From: an uncultured Caryophanales bacterium
GTDB taxonomy: Bacteria > Bacillota_I > Bacilli_A > RFN20 > CAG-826
NCBI GenBank assembly: GCA_946401755.1
Contig: CAMIVH010000068.1
Coordinates: 1-5,007 of the forward strand
Reading direction: 5' to 3'
Length of the DNA stretch: 5,007 nucleotides
Below, piece after piece: positions 1 to 5,007 of this stretch. The notes under the pieces were generated by a model. It made no database searches, had not been told where the DNA came from, and saw nothing but the letters and a program-made list of their open reading frames with translations. The translations under genes were made by a program, and so were the position numbers. Position 1 is the first letter of the stretch, and every line of letters begins with the position of its first letter.

Positions 1-1377
1 TATTTAGAACCATTCCCAACCACAGAATTCCCACAAGATGAAATCTCTGAAGCATTAGGTGGTTTCCTTGTTGATACTGTTCCTGGTTTTGTTGGTGAAA
101 CAACAGGCTTCCAATTAAACAACGATTCATATGGTTTATATATCGTCGTTGAAGTTGAACAAGGTACCGAATTAGCGGCAATCGAAGCCTATAAAGCCAC
201 TCTTGTGGAAAATGGCTATTCTCTTAGATACGAAGGTAGTTCTGAATACCTCTCTGAACATCATGAAATTGTTATTTCCATGCAAAAAGATTCTGGTTCA
301 TTCAAAATCGTTATTATGCGTGAACCATATTCATATTGGCCAAGCACACAAATCGCTGGTTATTTAGGGGAAGATATTACTGACACAGTGCCAGCTTTTG
401 AAGATGCTGACGCTGATACCTTTGCATTTGAAGTCGACGATGATGGCTTATGGATCACAATTCATTACGAATACGAAGAAGATGAAAACGGTGATGAAAT
501 CGAATACGATATGGAAGAAGCTGCTAATAACTATGTTAATACCTTAAAAGAAAATGGTTTCTTCAAAATCATGGAAGATGAAAACGGTAACGAATACTAT
601 GTTTCCAAGAATCTCCAAGTCGTTGTGGAAGTCGAATATGATGATGTCTGGGATGAAATCTACATCTTTATCAATACCGTTGAAGCTTTAACCGCTGGTA
701 AGTGGCCAGAACAACATATTGCTTATTTCTTAGATGTTCATCACTACACAGATGGACTTCCTGCTTACGAAGGTGAATTCGTGTCCGCTAATGCGACAAT
801 TGGTTTAAGTGCATTAACAATTGATATTGTTTTAGATACAAATGACGCTGATGAAATCAAAGCAGCTGCCGATGCCTATATCGCTACTTTAGAAGAAGAG
901 AACTTCACATATTTCGAATCATTAGATGAAGGCCGATGCAAGAGATATTACTCACCAAACAAACAATATGAAGTAAGTGTGATGTATCAACCAGACGGTT
1001 TCACCGTGCAAATTGATGAAATCGCTAATGAAAGACAAGTAACCACTACTTTCCCAACCGAAGAATTATATGCCGCTCATCCAGAATTAGAAGATGTTCT
1101 TCCAGTTGTTGTTGAAGGTGAGGCTACATTTGATACTCAAATCCAAAGTGACTGGGTTGAAATCTATGTCGTGTATGAAGATACTTCCTTAATTGCTAGC
1201 GGTATGGAGGCTTATATAAAATCTTTAGTAGATGCTGGCTTTAAGGCACAAGAAGATACAGCAGGTTATGATGTTGTCTATTTCTCGCCAGATGGCACAT
1301 ATTACGTCTGTGTTACCGACTGGTCATATTATGATCCAGCGGGATTCGATATTGAAATCTATTACTATTCCTTATAA
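1..1377 (+). CDS. Acidic four-repeat protein of unknown function, 3' part (5' end outside window)
   Basis: I do not recognise this family. The frame is open from base 1 to a TAA at 1375-1377, followed at once by an in-frame TAG, so 458 residues are visible and the true start lies upstream. The visible part is four diverged copies of one module. Each opens with a [W/F]P pair (residues 5, 113, 235, 351), then a short helix-like stretch and a D-x-[VL]-P motif with acidic residues (VDTVPGF, TDTVPAF, TDGLPAY, EDVLPVV). A beta strand follows, then an amphipathic helix ending like Y-x-x-[ST]-L-x-x-x-[GN]-[FY], then two or three strands containing Y-x-S-[PK]-[DN]. The protein is very rich in Asp, Glu and Tyr, with only two Cys (about 313 and 437) and no membrane segment in the visible part. 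Low-hydrophobicity acidic repeats suggest an extracellular or surface protein, but no signal peptide can be seen. It is transcribed toward the neighbouring operon and is probably unrelated to it. Confidence 0.85.
   Translation, partial: YLEPFPTTEFPQDEISEALGGFLVDTVPGFVGETTGFQLNNDSYGLYIVVEVEQGTELAAIEAYKATLVENGYSLRYEGSSEYLSEHHEIVISMQKDSGSFKIVIMREPYSYWPSTQIAGYLGEDITDTVPAFEDADADTFAFEVDDDGLWITIHYEYEEDENGDEIEYDMEEAANNYVNTLKENGFFKIMEDENGNEYYVSKNLQVVVEVEYDDVWDEIYIFINTVEALTAGKWPEQHIAYFLDVHHYTDGLPAYEGEFVSANATIGLSALTIDIVLDTNDADEIKAAADAYIATLEEENFTYFESLDEGRCKRYYSPNKQYEVSVMYQPDGFTVQIDEIANERQVTTTFPTEELYAAHPELEDVLPVVVEGEATFDTQIQSDWVEIYVVYEDTSLIASGMEAYIKSLVDAGFKAQEDTAGYDVVYFSPDGTYYVCVTDWSYYDPAGFDIEIYYYSL
13..1374 (+). 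repeat. Four tandem diverged protein repeats of about 108-122 codons
   Basis: The repeat units begin at the [W/F]P codon pairs at about 13, 337, 703 and 1051, giving spacings of 108, 122 and 116 codons; the last unit runs to the stop. Similarity is visible at protein level only (the DxxP motif, the Y...L...GF helix end, and the YxSPD-like strand). The DNA copies have diverged, so this is an old duplication and not a recent tandem array. The pattern suggests a compact alpha/beta domain; the fold is inferred. Confidence 0.7.
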
Positions 1378-1394
1378 TAGTTGATTTACAAATT

Positions 1395-1428
1395 AAAAGG
1401 CCAGAACGTCGCTGTTCTGACCTTTTTT
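1395..1428. terminator. Bidirectional intrinsic terminator between convergent genes
   Basis: CAGAAC (1402-1407) pairs with GTTCTG (1414-1419) around a 6-nt loop. After one C/A mismatch the stem extends through AAAAGG (1395-1400) and CCTTTT (1421-1426). The + strand reads into a run of six T, 17 nt after the stop of the repeat protein. On the minus strand the same stem is followed by TTTTAATTT, a weaker but plausible tail for the purine operon, whose last stop lies about 20 nt before the hairpin. Confidence 0.85.
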
Positions 1429-1449
1429 ATTACTTTAAATGTAATTTAA

Positions 1450-2118
1450 CTAGTTTTCTTTCTTCGTGGCTATAACCGCCGCTAAATGGACAATACATCT
1501 AACTAGAAGAGCGCCCACACTATTGGTGAGTATCACAATCAATAAATTCCATAACATGTTGATGTTCCAGTTAAACGCCATACCGAAATAGAACATATTA
1601 GCGATACAGTGTTGGAAACCACAATAAACGAATAATGTAACTGAAACAATGATACCGATAATCTTCATACCCCAGTTTTGTAAGTTTTTAAATAAATAAA
1701 CTGCGATATAAACAAGAGCGCCACAGAAGATACCTTCTAAGAAGACCATATCTGATCCTGTCTTAGCGTTTGAAATGGCTAGGATTGTATTATTCACACC
1801 TTCAACATTCATAAAGATTAAGTGACATAACATGCCTAAACCAAATGCCCCTATCGCGTTACCTACGAGCATGATTGGTAAATTAATCGCGTTTTCTTTT
1901 AATTTGCTTCTGTCATCAAAGACGACACCAATCTTGCCGGTATAAAGTTGTAATCCTAATACACAGACTAGAATTAAACCGATTGAGAATAAAGCGGACG
2001 CAAATATAGCACCAGGAGTTCCTGGGAGAAGATATTTAGTAATGGTAAAAGCAAATGAACCTAGACCAATGGCTAAGCCCGCAAAAATACCAAAAAGTAA
2101 GACCTTCAAATATTTCAT
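1450..2118 (-). CDS. Formate/nitrite transporter (FNT) family membrane channel
   Basis: This 222-residue polytopic protein has six predicted membrane segments, roughly residues 5-26, 37-58, 79-102, 126-143, 150-166 and 187-216. FNT hallmarks are the glycine-rich first helix, the LYTGKIG loop (58-64, with a Thr where FocA has its pore Thr91), two G/T-N-x-x-G-A motifs (86-90 and 199-203) and GFQHCIANMF (167-176), whose His170 matches the FocA pore His209. FNT proteins are pentameric channels for small monovalent anions such as formate, nitrite or hydrosulfide; the substrate cannot be read from sequence. The residue before the His is Gln, where FocA has Glu. I chose the ATG at 2118 over an in-frame GTG at 2166: the ATG lies one base after the xpt stop (TAA-T-ATG), fitting translational coupling, while the GTG would overlap xpt by 47 bp. 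Neither has a clear Shine-Dalgarno. It is the last gene of the operon and ends with TAG. Confidence 0.88.
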   Translation of the reverse strand: MKYLKVLLFGIFAGLAIGLGSFAFTITKYLLPGTPGAIFASALFSIGLILVCVLGLQLYTGKIGVVFDDRSKLKENAINLPIMLVGNAIGAFGLGMLCHLIFMNVEGVNNTILAISNAKTGSDMVFLEGIFCGALVYIAVYLFKNLQNWGMKIIGIIVSVTLFVYCGFQHCIANMFYFGMAFNWNINMLWNLLIVILTNSVGALLVRCIVHLAAVIATKKEN

Positions 2119-2119
2119 A

Positions 2120-2689
2120 TTAGAAAACTGGTTTGTTATCTTTGAATTCTTTGATGTTAGCACCACTATAGACTTTGAGGCCTTCGGCTTCTAATCTAGC
2201 TCTACCACCTTGGAAGCTCTTTTCAATAGCGACAGCAGCGCCAACAACTTTCGCACCTGATTGATTGCAAATATCTAATAAACCAAAAGCGGCGTTACCT
2301 TCGGCTAAAAAGTCATCAACAATGAGTACCGTGTCGCTTGGTTTGATATATTTATTAGATACGGTGATTGGTGAAACTGTATTACGAGTAAATGATTTAA
2401 CTTGGGCTGTGTAAACATCACTACCAACAGTTGCGGATTTACTCTTTTTCGCAAACACTAATGGTAAATCACCCATTTCTTCTGCAACCGCATAAGCAAA
2501 AGCAATACCACTAGTTTCAATGGTTAAGATTTTATTAACACCATAGCCTTTAAATGTTTCGGTGATTTCTTTAGCTAAATCTCTTGCTAAAGCAACATCG
2601 ATTTGGTGATTTAAAAATGAATCTACTTTTAAAATATCGTTATTAATGATAACGCCATCTTTTAAGATGCGTTGCTCCAATGATTTCAT
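2120..2689 (-). CDS. xpt: Xanthine phosphoribosyltransferase
   Basis: Xpt transfers the phosphoribosyl group of PRPP to xanthine, giving XMP, in cytosolic purine salvage. The 189 residues compare with about 194 in Bacillus subtilis Xpt, and the match runs the full length. The N-terminal KVDSFLNHQID motif (21-31) is typical of Xpt and separates it from adenine phosphoribosyltransferase. Also visible are TIETSGIA (56-63), FAKKSKS (79-85), the PRPP-binding loop VLIVDDFLAEGNAA (121-134) and EKSFQGGR (156-163). The start ATG overlaps the hpt stop by one base (TAATG), with GAGGAG at 2701-2706 inside the end of hpt, 11 nt upstream. Its product XMP is the substrate of the GMP synthase encoded two genes upstream. 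In B. subtilis xpt is followed by the xanthine permease gene pbuX; here an FNT channel follows instead. No purine riboswitch precedes it, as there is no leader between hpt and xpt. Confidence 0.96.
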   Translation of the reverse strand: MKSLEQRILKDGVIINNDILKVDSFLNHQIDVALARDLAKEITETFKGYGVNKILTIETSGIAFAYAVAEEMGDLPLVFAKKSKSATVGSDVYTAQVKSFTRNTVSPITVSNKYIKPSDTVLIVDDFLAEGNAAFGLLDICNQSGAKVVGAAVAIEKSFQGGRARLEAEGLKVYSGANIKEFKDNKPVF

Positions 2690-3255
2690 TATTTTTGGAT
2701 CTCCTCATTCCATCTATCAATGTCCTCAGGTTTAGCGATGTAAACATAAGGAACATTTCTTTCTAATTCGTTATAGTCTAAGCCATAACCAACGAGGAAA
2801 GAGTTTTCTTTAAGGACCTTACCACAGTAGTCAATTTTAATATCTTCACATCTGGCATATTCTTTATCGAATAAGGAGCAGATAATGATTCTTTTTGGTT
2901 TGTAGTTTTCGTTTAAATGATCGATAAGATATTTCATAGAAATACCAGTATCCACAACGTCTTCCACGACCACGACTGTGCGATCTTTGATGTCCATATC
3001 AAAATCTTTTTTAAGATTGATCTTTCCTGTTGATTGCACACCAGCATAAGAAGAGATTTGAATGAAATCTGTATAGATAGGTCTATCAATACGTTTGATT
3101 AAATCGAACATGAAGTTTAAAGCGCCTTTCATGACGCCTAAAAAGAGCGGAGTTTTTTCTTCGTTTTTAAGTTCTTCTGTTAATCTTTTACCAAAATCAT
3201 TACAAATGTTTTGGATTTCTTCTTCTGATAAAACTATCTCACGATCTGCTTTCAT
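2689..3255 (-). CDS. hpt: Hypoxanthine(-guanine) phosphoribosyltransferase
   Basis: Hpt converts hypoxanthine and usually guanine, with PRPP, to IMP or GMP. At 188 residues it has normal length for the bacterial family. Diagnostic motifs in order are GVMKGA (40-45), DFIQISSYAG (63-72, the flexible active-site loop), the PRPP loop VVVVEDVVDTGIS (94-106, with Asp102 as the likely catalytic base), FDKEYAR (129-135) and VGYGLDYNELERNVPYV (155-171), the base-binding and C-terminal signature. An excellent AGGAGG (3264-3269) lies 8 nt before the ATG and fixes the start. It sits 46 bp downstream of guaA, the largest gap in the operon, and overlaps xpt by one base. Preference for hypoxanthine over guanine cannot be decided from sequence. 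Confidence 0.96.
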   Translation of the reverse strand: MKADREIVLSEEEIQNICNDFGKRLTEELKNEEKTPLFLGVMKGALNFMFDLIKRIDRPIYTDFIQISSYAGVQSTGKINLKKDFDMDIKDRTVVVVEDVVDTGISMKYLIDHLNENYKPKRIIICSLFDKEYARCEDIKIDYCGKVLKENSFLVGYGLDYNELERNVPYVYIAKPEDIDRWNEEIQK

Positions 3256-3301
3256 GTGACTGTCCTCCTAATGCTGATGAATGAAAATTAAAATACTTTG
3301 A

Positions 3302-4282
3302 TTATTCCCATTCAATTGTGGCGCATGGTTTATTACTTAAATCATATAATACACGATTTACGCCTTTAACTTCACTTAATATTCTATCTCTAATCTTATT
3401 TAAGAGAGAATATGGGATTTCTTCAATAGAAGCGGTGACCGCATCAACACTGTTGATTGCGCGGATAACGACTGGCCATTCAAATGTTCTTTTGCCGTCT
3501 TTAATACCAGTAGATCTAATTGGTGGGACCACTGTGAAGTATTGCCAGACTTTTTGATCTAAACCCGCGTTAGCGAATTCTTCTCTTAAGATAGCATCAC
3601 TTTCTCTAACAGCTTCTAATCTGTCTCTTGTGATAGCACCAACACAACGGACACCTAAACCTGGTCCTGGGAATGGTTGACGGTAGACCATATTACGTGG
3701 TAAGCCTAAGGCTTCACCAACTTGTCTAACTTCGTCTTTATATAATAATTTCACTGGTTCAACGAGTTCAAAACCGAGCTCGGCTGGAAGACCACCAACG
3801 TTATGGTGAGCTTTAATACCTTTAGATTCTAAAATGTCAGGATAGATGGTACCTTGACCCAAGAAAGAAATACCACTGAGTTTTTGGGCTTCTCTTTTGA
3901 AAACATCAATGAAGATTTTACCAATGATTTTTCTTTTTTGTTCTGGATCTTCAACACCCGCTAAAGCATCTAAGAATTCATCAACAGCGTCAACGTAAAT
4001 AAGATTTGCGTTTAGTTGTTCTTTGAAAACTTTAATAACTTGTTCAGGTTCACCTTTTCTTAATAAACCGTGGTTAACGTGAACACATGTTAAGTTATTT
4101 CCGATTGCTTTAATTAATAATGCTGCACACACAGATGAGTCGACACCACCTGAAAGGGCTAATAACACTTTCTTGTCACCGACTTGGGCTCTAATTTCTT
4201 TGATTTGTTCTTCGATGAACGCATTCGCTAATTCCCTATTAGTGATACGTTCCATCTTTGGATCTCTGACATCTCCGCTCAT
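3302..4282 (-). CDS. guaA: GMP synthase, ATP-pyrophosphatase plus dimerisation domains only (no glutaminase domain)
   Basis: This is the synthetase half of GMP synthase, which adenylates XMP with ATP and replaces the adenylate with ammonia to form GMP. The 326 residues compare with about 513 for usual bacterial GuaA; the missing part is the whole N-terminal class I glutamine amidotransferase domain. The C-terminal part is intact: SGGVDSS PP-loop (44-50), HGLLRKGE (71-78), DPEQKRKIIG (112-121), GQGTIYPDI (142-150), KAHHNVGGLP (157-166), RQPFPGPGLGVR (201-212), ESDAILREE (227-235) and the C-terminal KPCATIEWE. The start is secure: AAGGAG lies 6 nt before the ATG, and a different gene ends 10 nt upstream, so this is not a frameshifted full-length gene. 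It resembles the archaeal GuaAb subunit in layout. No partner glutaminase is visible in this window, so it either uses free ammonia or a glutaminase encoded elsewhere. The usual VDHG is VNHG here. Confidence 0.95.
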   Translation of the reverse strand: MSGDVRDPKMERITNRELANAFIEEQIKEIRAQVGDKKVLLALSGGVDSSVCAALLIKAIGNNLTCVHVNHGLLRKGEPEQVIKVFKEQLNANLIYVDAVDEFLDALAGVEDPEQKRKIIGKIFIDVFKREAQKLSGISFLGQGTIYPDILESKGIKAHHNVGGLPAELGFELVEPVKLLYKDEVRQVGEALGLPRNMVYRQPFPGPGLGVRCVGAITRDRLEAVRESDAILREEFANAGLDQKVWQYFTVVPPIRSTGIKDGKRTFEWPVVIRAINSVDAVTASIEEIPYSLLNKIRDRILSEVKGVNRVLYDLSNKPCATIEWE

Positions 4283-4288
4283 AATTTA

Positions 4289-4294
4289 CTCCTT
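4289..4294 (-). promoter_or_regulatory. guaA ribosome binding site overlapping the upstream stop codon
   Basis: AAGGAG, read on the minus strand from 4294 to 4289, lies 6 nt before the guaA ATG. Its first two A bases are part of the TAA stop (4295-4293) of the upstream kinase gene. It decides in favour of the ATG at 4282 over the second in-frame Met (codon 10). Confidence 0.85.
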
Positions 4295-4760
4295 ACCAAT
4301 GAACTTCTTCTACTCTATTGAATAGTTTTCTAATTTCTTCTGTAGGTTCTTCCCATTTCTTAATAAGAACCTCTAATTGTTGATCTGGCACAATTGAAGT
4401 TTCTTTTCTTTGCTTGTTATAGAAACGAATCTGTTCAACTGTGCGTGGGAATAAAACCAAAACATATTCATCGAATTCAGGATTCTCTTTAACGTACTTT
4501 TCTCTCAACGTGTTCAAGTCAGTTAAAGCATCTAAAATTACAGTGACGTCATCATACATTTTTGCGTATTCATGAATTCTTAAAGAAAAAAGCTCCCATA
4601 CTTCTTTTTGTTTAGAAAAATCCTGTGTCTCGCCAGTGAGTTCGTATCTAATCGCATCACTTGAGACAATCAAAGTATGTGGATGAGCCTCTTGGTACGC
4701 TTTTGCCCAGGTAGATTTACCACTACCAGGCATTGCAGATAACATGATAAGTGTTTTCAT
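4293..4760 (-). CDS. P-loop kinase resembling the kinase domain of T4 polynucleotide kinase (AAA_33-like)
   Basis: This 155-residue single-domain P-loop phosphotransferase has a Walker A motif, AMPGSGKST, at residues 9-17, giving Lys15 and Ser16. S-D-A-I-R follows with Asp35 and Arg38, then a Walker-B-like strand VTVILDALTDLN (72-83) and a lid-like region N-K-Q-R-K (115-119) followed by V-P-D. From memory of T4 Pnkp, Lys15, Ser16, Asp35 and Arg38 occur at the same numbers there and serve in phosphate binding and 5'-OH activation, so the kinase domain aligns without gaps to that point. The phosphatase half of T4 Pnkp is absent. The substrate is unknown: a 5'-OH RNA or DNA end is one possibility, a nucleoside or other small molecule another. 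GGAGG (4766-4770) lies 5 nt before the ATG. It is the first gene of the purine-salvage operon, and its stop overlaps the guaA ribosome binding site. Confidence 0.8.
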   Translation of the reverse strand: MKTLIMLSAMPGSGKSTWAKAYQEAHPHTLIVSSDAIRYELTGETQDFSKQKEVWELFSLRIHEYAKMYDDVTVILDALTDLNTLREKYVKENPEFDEYVLVLFPRTVEQIRFYNKQRKETSIVPDQQLEVLIKKWEEPTEEIRKLFNRVEEVHW

Positions 4761-4770
4761 TTCTTCCTCC

Positions 4771-4789
4771 GATTCGGTTGAACGAAATC
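4771..4789. promoter_or_regulatory. Imperfect inverted repeat in the operon leader, next to the first ribosome binding site
   Basis: On the + strand GATTCG (4771-4776) and CGAAATC (4783-4789) form an inverted repeat with one extra base, separated by GTTGAA. On the minus-strand transcript it would be a short hairpin directly before the GGAGG of the kinase gene. The minus strand contains ACCGAAT, close to the CCGAAC core of Bacillales PurR boxes. A role as operator or leader hairpin is a guess based on operon content. Confidence 0.2.
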
Positions 4790-4812
4790 CTATCTATTAG
4801 CAACTTTTAAAT

Positions 4813-4852
4813 AAAAAAGTTCCTACGTGATAATCATAGTTATACGAGGAAC
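4813..4852 (-). terminator. Intrinsic terminator of the upstream minus-strand gene
   Basis: On the + strand GTTCCT (4819-4824) pairs with AGGAAC (4847-4852), CGT (4826-4828) with ACG (4844-4846) and ATAA (4830-4833) with TTAT (4840-4843), with single-base bulges at 4825 and 4829 and a 6-nt loop. Read on the minus strand, the stem is followed by TTTTTT (4818-4813). It lies about 36 nt beyond the stop of the gene ending at 4888 and would end its transcript before the purine operon. The + strand also has TTTTT after the stem, but no + gene feeds into it here. Confidence 0.8.
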
Positions 4853-4862
4853 GTTTTTACAA
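4833..4862 (-). promoter_or_regulatory. Candidate sigma-A promoter for the purine-salvage operon
   Basis: On the minus strand TTGTAA (4862-4857; 4 of 6 bases of TTGACA) is separated by 18 nt from TATGAT (4838-4833; 5 of 6 bases of TATAAT). Transcription would start near 4826, about 65 nt before the first ATG. The site overlaps the terminator hairpin; transcripts starting here would carry only the distal arm and so could not form it. A weaker alternative is TAGGAT at 4792-4787 with a poor -35. In AT-rich DNA chance matches are frequent, hence the low confidence. Confidence 0.35.
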
Positions 4863-4882
4863 GTAAAAATTTATATTTTTAC
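4854..4882. repeat. AT-rich alternating inverted repeats (TTTTTAC / GTAAAAA / TTTTTAC)
   Basis: Three half-sites alternate: TTTTTAC (4854-4860), GTAAAAA (4863-4869) and TTTTTAC (4876-4882). The second and third belong to a perfect 8-bp inverted repeat, GTAAAAAT-TTAT-ATTTTTAC (4863-4882); the first two form a 7-bp palindrome with an AA spacer. They lie between the upstream stop codon and the terminator, overlapping the candidate -35. They could be an operator or just low-complexity sequence beside a terminator. Confidence 0.4.
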
Positions 4883-4887
4883 AAATA

Positions 4888-5007
4888 TTAATATAAGCCT
4901 TCTTTATATTCGCCTTTATCCACTAAGGCTTTAAGGGCTTTAACAACACCTGGTTTGTCTTCTTTATAAGTGACACCAAACCAAACTGATGGAGTGGATA
5001 ATAAGCG
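4888..5007 (-). CDS. C-terminal fragment (39 codons) of a probable sugar-phosphate nucleotidyltransferase
   Basis: The frame is open from the window edge at 5007 to TAA at 4890-4888; the start lies outside the window. The 39 visible residues include PSVWFGVTYKEDKPGVV, then a helix with ALKALVDKG, and end in EYKEGLY. The W-[FY]-G-V-T-Y-x-E-D-K-P pattern followed by a short helix and a Y-x-x-x-L-[WY] end resembles, from memory, the C-terminus of NDP-sugar synthase-like nucleotidyltransferases of low-GC Gram-positives. The family call is tentative; the reading frame is well supported by its codon use and by the terminator behind it. Confidence 0.6.
   Translation of the reverse strand, partial: RLLSTPSVWFGVTYKEDKPGVVKALKALVDKGEYKEGLY

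Noticed and set aside
205..207. GTG as the start of the + strand repeat protein
   Set aside because: The same frame is open back to base 1 with the same repeat pattern (a full repeat unit lies upstream), and there is no ribosome binding site before the GTG. The gene is cut by the window edge.
2119..2166. N-terminal extension of the FNT gene from a GTG at 2166
   Set aside because: It would overlap xpt by 47 bp, adds a polar stretch without family similarity, and has no well-placed Shine-Dalgarno. The ATG one base after the xpt stop fits better.
3256..3301. A separate promoter or terminator between guaA and hpt
   Set aside because: The 46-bp gap is AT-rich but has no hairpin with a T run and no convincing -35/-10 pair, so the genes are best read as one transcript.
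3318..3557. A 79-codon + strand open frame opposite the 3' end of guaA
   Set aside because: It lies wholly antisense to the strongly conserved C-terminal domain of GuaA and its translation resembles nothing known, so it is a shadow of the real gene.
4761..4887. A guanine/xanthine riboswitch upstream of the purine operon
   Set aside because: Purine genes such as xpt are often preceded by one, so I looked. The 127-bp spacer is taken up by a terminator and AT-rich repeats, and I see none of the conserved purine-aptamer junction sequences. The hpt and xpt leaders are too short.
1..5007. Mollicute-type code with TGA read as Trp
   Set aside because: All five full-length genes and both partial ones read through without in-frame TGA, and their Trp codons are TGG, so the standard bacterial code is sufficient.

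Overview
The window is AT-rich, densely packed bacterial DNA. Shine-Dalgarno sites are strong (AGGAGG type), Trp is written TGG and the stops are TAA or TAG, so the standard bacterial code fits. Enzyme sequences and gene style point to a low-GC Bacillota, possibly a gut-type Bacilli/Erysipelotrichia-like lineage. The lineage is an inference from protein style, not from a marker gene.

Layout. At the left, on the + strand, is the 3' part (458 codons visible, 5' end outside the window) of an acidic protein built from four diverged repeats of about 110-120 residues. I do not recognise the family. It ends at a hairpin terminator (1395-1428) that can serve both strands. Converging on it from the right is a tight five-gene minus-strand operon, in transcription order: a T4-Pnk-like P-loop kinase (4760-4293), a GMP synthase made only of the ATP-pyrophosphatase and dimerisation domains (4282-3302), hypoxanthine phosphoribosyltransferase hpt (3255-2689), xanthine phosphoribosyltransferase xpt (2689-2120) and a formate/nitrite-transporter-family channel (2118-1450). 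Gaps are 10 bp, 46 bp, a 1-bp overlap and 1 bp. At the far right is the last 39 codons of another minus-strand gene, probably a sugar-phosphate nucleotidyltransferase. A hairpin terminator follows it, and a candidate promoter for the operon overlaps that hairpin.

How the genes work together. Hpt converts hypoxanthine to IMP (and guanine to GMP), Xpt converts xanthine to XMP, and GuaA converts XMP to GMP, so the core of the operon is a base-salvage route to guanine nucleotides. Three points deserve attention. GuaA lacks its glutaminase domain and no separate glutaminase gene is visible. A polynucleotide-kinase-like enzyme leads the operon. An FNT channel sits where a purine permease often follows xpt. 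No mobile element, CRISPR array, tRNA or rRNA was seen, and there is no gene-free stretch longer than about 130 bp.
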